Shown here piece after piece: positions 1 to 5,549 of a stretch of DNA of 5,946 nt. The position numbers and the translations under genes were made by a program. Position 1 is the stretch's first letter. Every line of letters begins with the position of its first letter. The stretch comes from an uncultured Actinomycetes bacterium (GTDB taxonomy: Bacteria > Actinomycetota > Actinomycetes > S36-B12). Where the stretch lies: the NCBI GenBank assembly GCA_903848435.1, contig CAINGG010000009.1, forward strand, positions 1 to 5,946, given 5' to 3'. The notes beneath the pieces are model-generated. The model had not been told where the DNA came from. It saw nothing but the letters and a program-made list of their open reading frames with translations, and made no database searches.

Positions 1-669
1 CCGATCTCCGATCCCGAGCCGGGAGCGTCGGCTGCCAACGGCTCAGCGGTGAGCGTCGTGCTCTCCCTCGGACCGGAGCGTTACGCGGTGCCGCAGTTGA
101 CCGGCCTCACCGTGGAGCAGGCCACGGCAGCGCTCACCGAGGCGAAGCTGGCCCTCGGCACGCAGACGGAAGAGTTCGATCCCGTCATCGCGATCGGCAA
201 GGTCATCGAGAGCACCCCCGCCGACGGCGAGATGCTCAAGCCCGGCACGGTCGTCGACATCGTCGTGTCCAAGGGCCCCAAGCCCGTGAAGATCCCCAAC
301 CTGGCCGGCGCCGAGGCCGAGGCCGCGAAGACGCAGTTGGAGGGCGCCGGGCTCGTGGTCACGACGTCGGAGGACTTCTCCACCGAATACGCCGAGGGCC
401 TGGTCATCTCCACGACACCGGGCAAGGGCGAGAAGGTCGACGTCGGCGGCACCGTCAACCTCGTCATCTCCAAGGGCCCGCCGCCGGTGGAGGTGCCCTA
501 CCTCATCGACATGCCGCGCGATGACGCCGTCTACCTGCTCGACAGCCTGGGCTTCGAGGTGGTCATCAACGAGCCGGCATTCACGCCGCTGGATCGCGTC
601 ATCAGCCAGGATCCCTCGTCCGGCACGATGCTCCCCTACGGCAGCACGGTGACGATCACCATCATCTAG
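1..669 (+). CDS. PASTA-repeat C-terminus of a receptor-like Ser/Thr protein kinase (partial, probably PknL-type)
   Basis: The frame is open from base 1 to the TAG at 667-669, giving 222 residues of a protein that begins outside the window. It consists of PASTA repeats, about 65 residues each: the tail of one (1-27), then complete repeats at about 28-94, 95-160 and 161-222. The repeats begin AVPQLTG, VKIPNLAG and VEVPYLID. Repeat ends are marked by the strand-plus-SKGP motif (DIVVSKGP, NLVISKGP), and the last repeat stops at TVTITII with no tail. In actinobacteria, PASTA repeats of this kind form the extracellular, muropeptide- or lipid II-sensing part of membrane Ser/Thr kinases that control growth and cell-wall synthesis. 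The kinase domain and membrane segment are not visible, so kinase identity is inferred. The nearby aroG matches the pknL-aroG neighbourhood known in Mycobacterium and Corynebacterium, which favours PknL over PknB. A non-kinase PASTA protein remains possible. Confidence 0.85.
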   Translation, partial: PISDPEPGASAANGSAVSVVLSLGPERYAVPQLTGLTVEQATAALTEAKLALGTQTEEFDPVIAIGKVIESTPADGEMLKPGTVVDIVVSKGPKPVKIPNLAGAEAEAAKTQLEGAGLVVTTSEDFSTEYAEGLVISTTPGKGEKVDVGGTVNLVISKGPPPVEVPYLIDMPRDDAVYLLDSLGFEVVINEPAFTPLDRVISQDPSSGTMLPYGSTVTITII

Positions 670-675
670 CCCTAG
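666..675. repeat. CTAG-CC-CTAG palindrome holding both convergent stop codons
   Basis: The TAG of the PASTA gene (667-669, +) and the TAG of ogt (complement of 672-674) lie in the two arms of a short dyad, leaving only 2 bases between the two coding regions. I see no stem-loop with a T-run here, so no intrinsic terminator is visible between the convergent genes. With 4-base arms this is probably a by-product of two adjacent TAG codons. Confidence 0.5.
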
Positions 676-1181
676 AGCAGCGCGCCCTCGTGCTCGAGCA
701 GCAGCACCTTCAGGTCGGGGCCGAATCCGTAGGCGCTGATCGTGCCGTCGGTGTGAATGATGCGATGGCAGGGCACGAAGGGCGCCACGTGGTTGAGCGC
801 GCAGGCCGTGCCCGCCGCGCGTACCGCCTTGGGATTGCCCGCCATCTTCGCGAGGTCGGCGTAGGTGACGGTGGTGCCGCCCTTGACGCGCCGCATCGCC
901 TTCCAGGCCTTCTGCTGGAAGGGGCCGCCCGGCTGATCGACGGGCACATCGAGGATCGCATCGACGTCGCCGTCCACCCAGGCGATGATCGCGTCGCTCG
1001 CGCCATCGATGTGGCGCACCTTGCGGGCGGACTCGAGGTCGATATGCGCGGCATCGGAATCGCGCGGGGCGCCGAACCACGAGGCCACCACGACACCGTC
1101 CTCATCGGCCACGATGCCGACGGGCTTCCAGGGTGTCTTGACCGTCGTACGCACGAGCGGGGCGAAACGACGCGAGCTCAT
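672..1181 (-). CDS. ogt: Methylated-DNA--protein-cysteine methyltransferase (O6-alkylguanine-DNA alkyltransferase)
   Basis: A 169-residue suicide DNA-repair protein that transfers the alkyl group from O6-alkylguanine (or O4-alkylthymine) in DNA to its own cysteine. The active site is P137-C138-H139-R140-I141. Other family features are the GPFQQKAWKAM helix (86-96), Tyr107 in TVTYADLA, the DNA-recognition helix NPKAVRAAG (116-124) with the Arg121 finger, the Asn hinge at 130, and the C-terminal LLEHEG (161-166). The usual N-P after the recognition helix is N-H here. The length fits a stand-alone Ogt, with a degenerate N-terminal domain (about 1-80) and the catalytic domain after it. The ATG at 1181 overlaps the stop of the Ada-like gene as ATGA, so translation is probably coupled and this start is well supported. 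It is the last gene of the minus-strand block and converges with the PASTA gene. Confidence 0.93.
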   Translation of the reverse strand: MSSRRFAPLVRTTVKTPWKPVGIVADEDGVVVASWFGAPRDSDAAHIDLESARKVRHIDGASDAIIAWVDGDVDAILDVPVDQPGGPFQQKAWKAMRRVKGGTTVTYADLAKMAGNPKAVRAAGTACALNHVAPFVPCHRIIHTDGTISAYGFGPDLKVLLLEHEGALL

Positions 1182-1507
1182 GCTGGTACCGCCGCACGCG
1201 GGCTCACGCCGAGTTCCTGACGCACGAGTCGCCGCAGGTGACGATCGCTGATGTGTAGTCGATCGGCCGCCTCTTCGACGGAGAGACCCAGCCGCAGGTA
1301 CCCAAGTGCCCGTCGCACGATGTCAGCACGGAATGCCTGCTGTGGATGCTCGGCGTCGGGACGGCACCGACGACAGGGACGGAACCCCGCCGCCAGCGCC
1401 GGTGTGAGGTCGTCGAACCACACGATGTTCTCGGGGCGCGGCGCGCGACTGGCACACCCGACCCGGCACACGATGCCCGTGGTGCGTACGGCGTACAGGG
1501 TGCTCAC
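1178..1507 (-). CDS. Minimal Ada-like protein: zinc/methylphosphotriester domain plus a single AraC-type helix-turn-helix
   Basis: A 109-residue protein matching the N-terminal part of Ada. Residues 5-50 (YAVRTTGIVCRVGC to FRPCRRCRP) carry the four zinc-binding cysteines C14, C18, C45 and C48. In Ada the first of these accepts a methyl group from DNA methylphosphotriesters and switches the protein to a transcriptional activator. Residues about 60-103 are an AraC-type helix-turn-helix (LSVEEAADRLHISDRHLRRLVRQELGVSP). Ada and AdaA normally continue into a second helix-turn-helix, but here the protein stops six residues later (RAAVPA). The N-terminus is also short, lacking the helix that usually precedes the zinc domain. 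The start is GTG at 1507, preceded by AGGA at 7 bases; the only nearby ATG upstream is out of frame. Its stop overlaps the ogt start, so the pair resembles an E. coli Ada split into two chains. It probably senses alkylation and may control this operon, but the half-size DNA-binding region makes regulation uncertain. Confidence 0.85.
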   Translation of the reverse strand: MSTLYAVRTTGIVCRVGCASRAPRPENIVWFDDLTPALAAGFRPCRRCRPDAEHPQQAFRADIVRRALGYLRLGLSVEEAADRLHISDRHLRRLVRQELGVSPRAAVPA

Positions 1508-1510
1508 AGG

Positions 1511-1518
1511 CTCATCCT
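1511..1518 (-). promoter_or_regulatory. Ribosome binding site of the Ada-like gene
   Basis: On the minus strand this reads AGGATGAG. Its AGGA part lies 7 bases before the GTG at 1507, which supports that GTG as the start. The ATG inside the motif is out of frame and meets TGA after two further codons. Confidence 0.5.
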
Positions 1519-1532
1519 GCCTGTTGACGACC

Positions 1533-1556
1533 GTCCGGGCTAGGCCGACACCGGAC
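1533..1556 (-). terminator. Possible stem-loop after aroG (weak terminator candidate)
   Basis: Within the 69 bases between aroG and the Ada-like gene, GTCCGG (1533-1538) and CCGGAC (1551-1556) form a perfect 6-bp stem with a 12-base loop. No T-run follows on the minus strand. It could act as a U-less terminator or attenuate read-through from aroG into the repair genes, or it could be a chance GC-rich repeat. I see no convincing TANNNT promoter for the Ada-like gene in this gap. Confidence 0.25.
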
Positions 1557-1576
1557 CTGCAATTCGAGCGTGGCGA

Positions 1577-2902
1577 CTACCGCTTGAGGAGCATGTCGGC
1601 GACGAGGAAGGCCAGCTCCAGCGACTGCTCGCGATTGAGGCGCGGATCGCAAGCCGTCTCGTAACGCTCGCCGAGGCCGTCTTCGGCCAGGCCGCCCGAG
1701 CCACCGACGCACTCGGTGACGTCATCGCCGGTGAGCTCGATGTGGATGCCGCCCGGGATCGTGCCGAGGGTGCGGTGGACCTCGAAGTAGCCCTCGACCT
1801 CGTCGATCACGTCGTCGAACGAGCGCGTCTTGTGGCCACTGCTGGCCTCGAAGGTGTTGCCGTGCATCGGATCGCACACCCACACGACGGGATTGCCGCT
1901 GGCCTCGACCTTCTGCACGATCGCCGGCAGTGCGTCGCGCACCTTGGTCGCGCCCATGCGGGTGATCAGGCTCAGCCGGCCGGGCACGCGGTCGGGGTTG
2001 AGCATCTCGACCGCCTCGAGGACCTCCTCGGGCGAGGCGGAGGGGCCGACCTTCATGCCGATGGGATTGCGGATCGTCGAGGCGAAGTGCATGTGCGCCC
2101 CATCGAGTTGGCGCGTGCGCTCCCCCACCCACAGGAAGTGGCCGGACACGTCGTAGGGCAGACCCGTGCGCGAGTCGATGCGCGTGAGGGCCCGCTCATA
2201 ATCGAGGCTGAGCGCCTCGTGCGCGGCGTAGAACTCGACGCGCTTGAACTCCTCCGGGTCGGCGCCGCAGGCCTGCATGAAGGACAGCGCGCGGTCGATG
2301 TCGGTGGCGAGACGGTCGTAGAGCTGCCCGGCCGTCGACTCGCGCACGAAGTCCTGGTTCCACGCGTGCACCTGGCGCAGGTCGGCGTAGCCACCCTGCG
2401 TGAATGCACGGATGAGGTTGAGTGCCGCGCCGGAGGCGTTGTAGGCGCGCATCATGCGCGCGGGGTCGGGACGACGCGCCGCAGCGTCGAAGGCGATCTC
2501 GTTGACGGCATCGCCGAGGTAGCTGGGCAGCTCGACCCCGTCGCGGACCTCGGTGGGCTTGCTGCGCGGCTTGAAGTACTGACCAGCGACGCGCCCCATC
2601 TTGACGACCGGGAGGGATGCGGCGTAGGTGAGCACGATCGACATCTGCAGCACCGTCTTGAGGCGGGCGCGGATCGAGTCGGCCGTGTTGGCCGCGAAGG
2701 TCTCGGCGCAGTCGCCGCCCGTGAGCACGAAGGCGTTGCCCAGCGCGGCCTCGCCGAGCTGCTCGGTGAGGGTGTCGCACTCGCCGGCGAAAACCAGCGG
2801 GGGCTGCGCGCGAAGGTCGGCCAGGACGAGGGCAAGGGCGTCCTGATCGGGCCACTCGGGCTGCTGCCGGGCAGGCAGATCCGGCCAGGTGATCGAGGAC
2901 AT
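1577..2902 (-). CDS. aroG: Class II 3-deoxy-D-arabino-heptulosonate-7-phosphate (DAHP) synthase
   Basis: This enzyme condenses phosphoenolpyruvate and erythrose-4-phosphate to DAHP, the first step of the shikimate pathway to aromatic amino acids. The 441-residue protein has the class II (plant/mycobacterial) pattern. GGDCAETF (62-69) contains the metal ligand C65, and KMGR (101-104) the substrate-binding arginine. Further along come GHFLWVGERTRQ (254-265) and KVGPS (284-288). MHGNT (346-350) carries H347, GGIHIELTGDD (384-394) carries E389, and CDPRLN (418-423) carries D419. Together C65, H347, E389 and D419 match the four metal ligands of the M. tuberculosis enzyme. The N-terminal segment WPDLPARQQPEWPDQ is typical of the actinobacterial form, whose extra helices take part in feedback inhibition and in binding chorismate mutase. 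The frame stays open upstream, but ATG 2902 is where family similarity begins and it lies 7 bases after a -10 hexamer. It starts 28 bases after the phosphofructokinase stop but appears to have its own promoter. Confidence 0.96.
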   Translation of the reverse strand: MSSITWPDLPARQQPEWPDQDALALVLADLRAQPPLVFAGECDTLTEQLGEAALGNAFVLTGGDCAETFAANTADSIRARLKTVLQMSIVLTYAASLPVVKMGRVAGQYFKPRSKPTEVRDGVELPSYLGDAVNEIAFDAAARRPDPARMMRAYNASGAALNLIRAFTQGGYADLRQVHAWNQDFVRESTAGQLYDRLATDIDRALSFMQACGADPEEFKRVEFYAAHEALSLDYERALTRIDSRTGLPYDVSGHFLWVGERTRQLDGAHMHFASTIRNPIGMKVGPSASPEEVLEAVEMLNPDRVPGRLSLITRMGATKVRDALPAIVQKVEASGNPVVWVCDPMHGNTFEASSGHKTRSFDDVIDEVEGYFEVHRTLGTIPGGIHIELTGDDVTECVGGSGGLAEDGLGERYETACDPRLNREQSLELAFLVADMLLKR

Positions 2903-2909
2903 GCCAGTA

Positions 2910-2938
2910 AGGGTACGGGGCGCGGCGACCTCAGCCAA
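2910..2938 (-). promoter_or_regulatory. aroG promoter, leaderless type
   Basis: On the minus strand, TTGGCT (2938-2933) and TACCCT (2915-2910) are separated by 17 bases, and the A of the aroG ATG is 7 bases further on. This is the spacing expected when transcription begins at the start codon itself. There is no purine-rich Shine-Dalgarno sequence in the 10 bases before the ATG. The -35 hexamer overlaps the stop codon of the upstream phosphofructokinase gene. The hexamers and spacing are seen directly; promoter function is inferred. Confidence 0.55.
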
Positions 2939-3956
2939 AGAAGGCTGCGGCCTCCTCGTAGCGAGCGATGGGCACGGTCTTGAGGGTGCCGGTCGCCTCG
3001 GCGAGCGGGACGCGCACGATGTCGGTGCCGCGCAGCGCCACCATCGTGCCCGAGTCGCCGTCGCGCACCGCCGCGATCGCATTGAGCCCGAAGCGCGTGG
3101 CGAGGACTCGATCGAACGCCGTGGGGGTGCCGCCGCGCTGGATGTGGCCGAGGACGGCCGCGCGGGACTCCTTGCCGGTGCGCTGCTCGACCGCCGAGGC
3201 GAGCCAGTCGCCGATGCCCGAGAGCTTCACGTGTCCGAAGGCGTCGACGGTCGCGTCCTTGGTGACAAGGTCGCCGTCCTTGGGCAGCGCGCCCTCGGCG
3301 ACGCAGATGATCGGCGCGTACTGCTGCTGGAACCGCTGCTCCACCCAACCGCATACCTGGTCCAGATCGAAGGGCACCTCGGGGATGAGGATGACGTTGG
3401 CACCGCCGGCCATGCCCGAGTGCAGGGCGATCCACCCGGCGTGACGACCCATCACCTCGATGACGAGCACGCGGTGGTGAGACTCCGCGGTCGTGTGCAG
3501 GCGGTCGATCGCATCGGTGGCGATCATCACGGCCGTATCGAAGCCGAAGGTGTAGTCGGTCGCGTTGAGGTCGTTGTCGATCGTCTTGGGCACGCCGACG
3601 ACAGGCAGGCCGTGCTCGGCCAGCTTCGTCGCCACGCCCAGCGTGTCTTCGCCGCCGATCGCGACGAGTGCGTCGACGCCGAGATCGGCAAGGTTGCGCT
3701 CGATCTGCTCGACGCCGCCCTCGATCTTGATCGGGTTGGTGCGCGAGGAGCCGAGGATCGTGCCGCCGCGCGGCAGGATGCCGCGCACCGCGGGGATGTC
3801 GAGGGGCATGGTGATGCCCTCGAGCGGGCCCTTCCATCCGTCACGGAACCCGACGAAGTCATAGCCGTACTCGCGGACGCCCCGGCGGACGACCGCTCGG
3901 ATGACGGCATTGAGGCCGGGGCAATCGCCGCCGCCGGTGAGGACGCCTACGCGCAT
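2931..3956 (-). CDS. pfkA: 6-phosphofructokinase, PfkA family, predicted pyrophosphate-dependent (pfp-type)
   Basis: A 341-residue cytoplasmic glycolytic enzyme that phosphorylates fructose-6-phosphate to fructose-1,6-bisphosphate. Motifs: GGGDCPGLNAVIR (8-20) at the phosphoryl-donor site; GGEDT (101-105); PKTIDND (123-129) with catalytic Asp127; MGRHAGW (169-175); EG (221-222); and GHIQRGGTP (270-278) contacting the sugar phosphate. Residues 104 and 124, which fall at the same numbers as in E. coli PfkA, are Asp and Lys. ATP enzymes of the E. coli type have Gly at both, whereas Asp104 with Lys124 is the pattern of PPi-dependent enzymes, including actinobacterial ones. PPi use would make the reaction readily reversible and save ATP. 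The ATG at 3956 is preceded by AGGAG at 5 bases and matches the usual N-terminus (MRVGVLTGGGDCPG). It is divergent from glpK, and aroG follows 28 bases downstream on the same strand. Family assignment is firm; donor specificity is inferred. Confidence 0.95.
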   Translation of the reverse strand: MRVGVLTGGGDCPGLNAVIRAVVRRGVREYGYDFVGFRDGWKGPLEGITMPLDIPAVRGILPRGGTILGSSRTNPIKIEGGVEQIERNLADLGVDALVAIGGEDTLGVATKLAEHGLPVVGVPKTIDNDLNATDYTFGFDTAVMIATDAIDRLHTTAESHHRVLVIEVMGRHAGWIALHSGMAGGANVILIPEVPFDLDQVCGWVEQRFQQQYAPIICVAEGALPKDGDLVTKDATVDAFGHVKLSGIGDWLASAVEQRTGKESRAAVLGHIQRGGTPTAFDRVLATRFGLNAIAAVRDGDSGTMVALRGTDIVRVPLAEATGTLKTVPIARYEEAAAFFG

Positions 3957-3961
3957 GGTGA

Positions 3962-3982
3962 CTCCTGGTGCCGGGGACTGTA
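3962..3982 (-). promoter_or_regulatory. Phosphofructokinase promoter -10 and ribosome binding site
   Basis: On the minus strand TACAGT (3982-3977) fits the TANNNT -10 pattern. AGGAG (3966-3962) follows, 5 bases before the ATG at 3956. A transcript starting at the A near 3969 would have a short leader of about 13 bases containing the ribosome site. The -35 region is poor: no good TTGACA-like hexamer lies 16-18 bases upstream. The ribosome site is clear, the promoter moderate. Confidence 0.45.
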
Positions 3983-4011
3983 AACGTGTGCAGAGCCTAG
4001 CCCACGAGGGG

Positions 4012-4031
4012 CCGACCCTCGTTAGGGTCGG
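4012..4031. repeat. Perfect 8+8 inverted repeat overlapping the glpK -10 (possible operator)
   Basis: CCGACCCT (4012-4019) and AGGGTCGG (4024-4031) are exact inverted copies around the 4-base centre CGTT. The right arm covers most of the TAGGGT -10 hexamer of glpK and ends 3 bases before its ATG. A dimeric regulator bound here would block glpK initiation. There is no T-run, and the repeat would lie upstream of the leaderless start, so an operator is more likely than a terminator. The repeat is seen directly; its role is inferred. Confidence 0.5.
4023..4028 (+). promoter_or_regulatory. glpK -10 hexamer, leaderless type
   Basis: TAGGGT matches TANNNT and is followed by 6 bases and then the ATG at 4035, so the transcript would begin at or next to the start codon. 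There is no good Shine-Dalgarno sequence. No TTG-type -35 hexamer is found 16-18 bases upstream (around 3999-4006), which suggests dependence on an activator or a weak basal promoter. Confidence 0.45.
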
Positions 4032-4034
4032 GTC

Positions 4035-5507
4035 ATGGCCGTGCTTTCCATCGATGCCGGGACCACAGGCGTCACCGCCCTGCTGGTCGACCGGCAGGCC
4101 CGGGTGATTGCCCGCGGCTACCGCGAGTTCCCCCAGCACTTCCCCCACGACGGCTGGGTGGAGCACGACCCGGGCGAGATCTGGGCGGCCACGCTCGAGG
4201 CCACGCGCGACGCCCTCGCGGCGTCGCCGGAGCCGCCCACTGCGATCGGCATCACCAACCAGCGCGAGACCGTGTGCTTCTGGGATCGCGAGACGCTCGG
4301 CGCAGTGCAACGCGCCATCGTCTGGCAGGACCGGCGTACGGCGTCGATGTGCGAGGAGTGGAAGTCGCAGGGTCACGAGCCCCGCGTCAGCGAGCTCACC
4401 GGCCTGCGCCTCGACCCCTACTTCTCCGGCTCCAAGATCGCGTGGGTGGCGCGCAACGACCCGACGACGTGGGCGCAGGTCATGTCTGGTCGAGTCGCGA
4501 TCGGCACGGTCGACTCCTATCTCATCGCGCGCATGTCGCGCGGCCTGCACCACGTCACCGATGCGACCAACGCGTCACGCACGCTGCTGTTCGACATCCG
4601 CACCGGGCAGTGGAGCCCGGAGCTCGCGGCGCTCTTCGGCGTGCCCCTCGATGCGCTGCCCGAGGTCGTGCCGTCGTACGGCGAGATCGGGCGCACGGAT
4701 CCGGCCGCCTTCCTCGGGCTCGACCTGCCCATCGCCGGGATCGCCGGGGACCAGCAGGCCGCCCTCGTGGGGCAGGCCGGGTTCGCGCCCGGCGATGCCA
4801 AGTGCACCTACGGCACGGGGTCCTTCCTGCTCGTCAACACCGGCGAGCGCGCGGTGCCCTCGTCGAGCGGCCTGCTCACGACGGTGGCACTCGGCCGCCC
4901 CGACGGCACGCTGACGTATGCGCTCGAGGGCGCGGTCTTCGTCACCGGCGCAGCGGTGCAGTGGTTGCGCGATGGTCTGCAGATCATCGCGAGTGCGAGC
5001 GAGACGCAGGCGCTTGCCGAGTCGGTGGCCGACAGCGGTGGCGTCGTCTTCGTTCCCGCGCTCACCGGGCTCGGTGCACCCGATTGGGATCCCTACGCGC
5101 GCGGCACGATCATCGGCATCACCCGCGGCACGACGCGCGCCCACATCGTGCGCGCCACCCTCGAGGCCATCGCCTTCGAGGTGCGCGATGTCGTCGATCT
5201 CATGGCGCGCGAGGGCGGCGTGCAGTTGCCGCGCCTGGCCGTCGACGGCGGTGCGGCGGCCAATGACCTGCTGTGCCAGCTGCAGGCCGACCAGGTGCAC
5301 ATCCCGGTCGATCGGTCCGCCGAGCTGCAGACCACGGGGCTCGGGGCGGCATTCCTCGCCGGGCTGGGCACCGGCATCTGGACCCAGGAGGAGGTCGTGG
5401 CAACGCGGCGTACCGACCGGGTCTTCACCCCGCAGGCTGACGGCGAGGCCGCGCACCGGCGCTGGCGGCGGGCGGTCGAGCGCGCCAAGGGCTGGGCCGA
5501 GGACTAG
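4035..5507 (+). CDS. glpK: Glycerol kinase
   Basis: ATP-dependent phosphorylation of glycerol to sn-glycerol-3-phosphate in the cytoplasm, the entry step of glycerol catabolism. The 490-residue protein is full length for the FGGY carbohydrate kinase family. It shows the N-terminal phosphate loop SIDAGTTGVTALLVD (5-19); the glycerol-binding ITNQRETVCFWD (73-84) with R77 and E78; Y129 in DPYFSGSKIAW (127-137), which fits FGGY signature 1; and IAGDQQAALVGQ (236-247) with catalytic base D239. These are followed by the second phosphate motif TYGTGSFLLVNTG (258-270) and the adenosine-site segment DGGAAANDLLCQLQADQ (404-420). I see no histidine in the stretch before the catalytic base (208-222), where Firmicutes GlpK is phosphorylated by HPr, so that control is unlikely. 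The ATG at 4035 gives the standard N-terminus and follows a -10 at leaderless distance. No glpF or glpD is adjacent within the window; the gene stands alone, divergent from the phosphofructokinase. Confidence 0.97.
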   Translation: MAVLSIDAGTTGVTALLVDRQARVIARGYREFPQHFPHDGWVEHDPGEIWAATLEATRDALAASPEPPTAIGITNQRETVCFWDRETLGAVQRAIVWQDRRTASMCEEWKSQGHEPRVSELTGLRLDPYFSGSKIAWVARNDPTTWAQVMSGRVAIGTVDSYLIARMSRGLHHVTDATNASRTLLFDIRTGQWSPELAALFGVPLDALPEVVPSYGEIGRTDPAAFLGLDLPIAGIAGDQQAALVGQAGFAPGDAKCTYGTGSFLLVNTGERAVPSSSGLLTTVALGRPDGTLTYALEGAVFVTGAAVQWLRDGLQIIASASETQALAESVADSGGVVFVPALTGLGAPDWDPYARGTIIGITRGTTRAHIVRATLEAIAFEVRDVVDLMAREGGVQLPRLAVDGGAAANDLLCQLQADQVHIPVDRSAELQTTGLGAAFLAGLGTGIWTQEEVVATRRTDRVFTPQADGEAAHRRWRRAVERAKGWAED

Positions 5508-5512
5508 TCGCC

Positions 5513-5542
5513 TTGCAACGGCTCCAACTGCGGGCGTAGCGT
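5513..5542 (+). promoter_or_regulatory. Promoter of the exported-protein gene, leaderless type
   Basis: TTGCAA (5513-5518) and TAGCGT (5537-5542) are separated by 18 bases, and the ATG at 5550 follows 7 bases after the -10. No Shine-Dalgarno sequence precedes the ATG. The layout repeats that of aroG and glpK, which supports the start at 5550. Hexamers are seen; function is inferred. Confidence 0.5.
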
Positions 5543-5546
5543 CCGC
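5530..5546 (+). terminator. GC-rich hairpin downstream of glpK (weak terminator candidate)
   Basis: GCGGGCG (5530-5536) can pair with CGTCCGC (5540-5546) through seven base pairs including one G-U, around a 3-base loop (TAG). It starts 23 bases after the glpK stop. No T-run follows, and the stem overlaps the proposed -10 of the next gene, so it may be a U-less terminator, a regulatory dyad or a coincidence. Confidence 0.25.
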
Positions 5547-5549
5547 TGC

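Noticed and set aside
691..700. TGCTCGAGCA palindrome near the 3' end of ogt, considered as a terminator or operator
   Set aside because: It is wholly inside the coding sequence (the LLEHEG region), has no loop or T-run, and 10-base GC-rich palindromes are expected by chance.
43..1080. Minus-strand open frame (345 codons) spanning the PASTA and ogt genes
   Set aside because: It crosses two convergent real genes and has repetitive low-complexity R/G/A/D/H composition without any domain.
1524..1529. TTGACG on the plus strand as a -35 element
   Set aside because: No plus-strand gene starts downstream (aroG and the Ada-like gene are both on the minus strand) and no -10 lies 16-18 bases further on.
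1742..2983. Long plus-strand open frame (413 codons) opposite aroG
   Set aside because: Composition is rich in Arg, His, Gly and Asp with no recognisable motif, as expected for the mirror of a GC-rich gene. The opposite strand encodes an intact class II DAHP synthase with all metal ligands.
2903..3082. Upstream extension of the aroG frame through the end of the phosphofructokinase gene
   Set aside because: The 60 additional residues are Arg-rich antisense-like sequence and overlap a real gene in another frame. The family N-terminus and the -10 hexamer both point to ATG 2902.
2889..3983. Plus-strand open frame (364 codons) opposite the phosphofructokinase
   Set aside because: It is a shadow of the real minus-strand gene: no family motifs, and the biased Arg/Asp/Gly/His composition produced by GC-rich antisense frames.
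3957..4553. Upstream extension of the phosphofructokinase frame into the antisense of glpK
   Set aside because: The frame is open for 199 more codons but the extra residues have no similarity to the family. ATG 3956 has AGGAG at 5 bases and gives the standard N-terminus.
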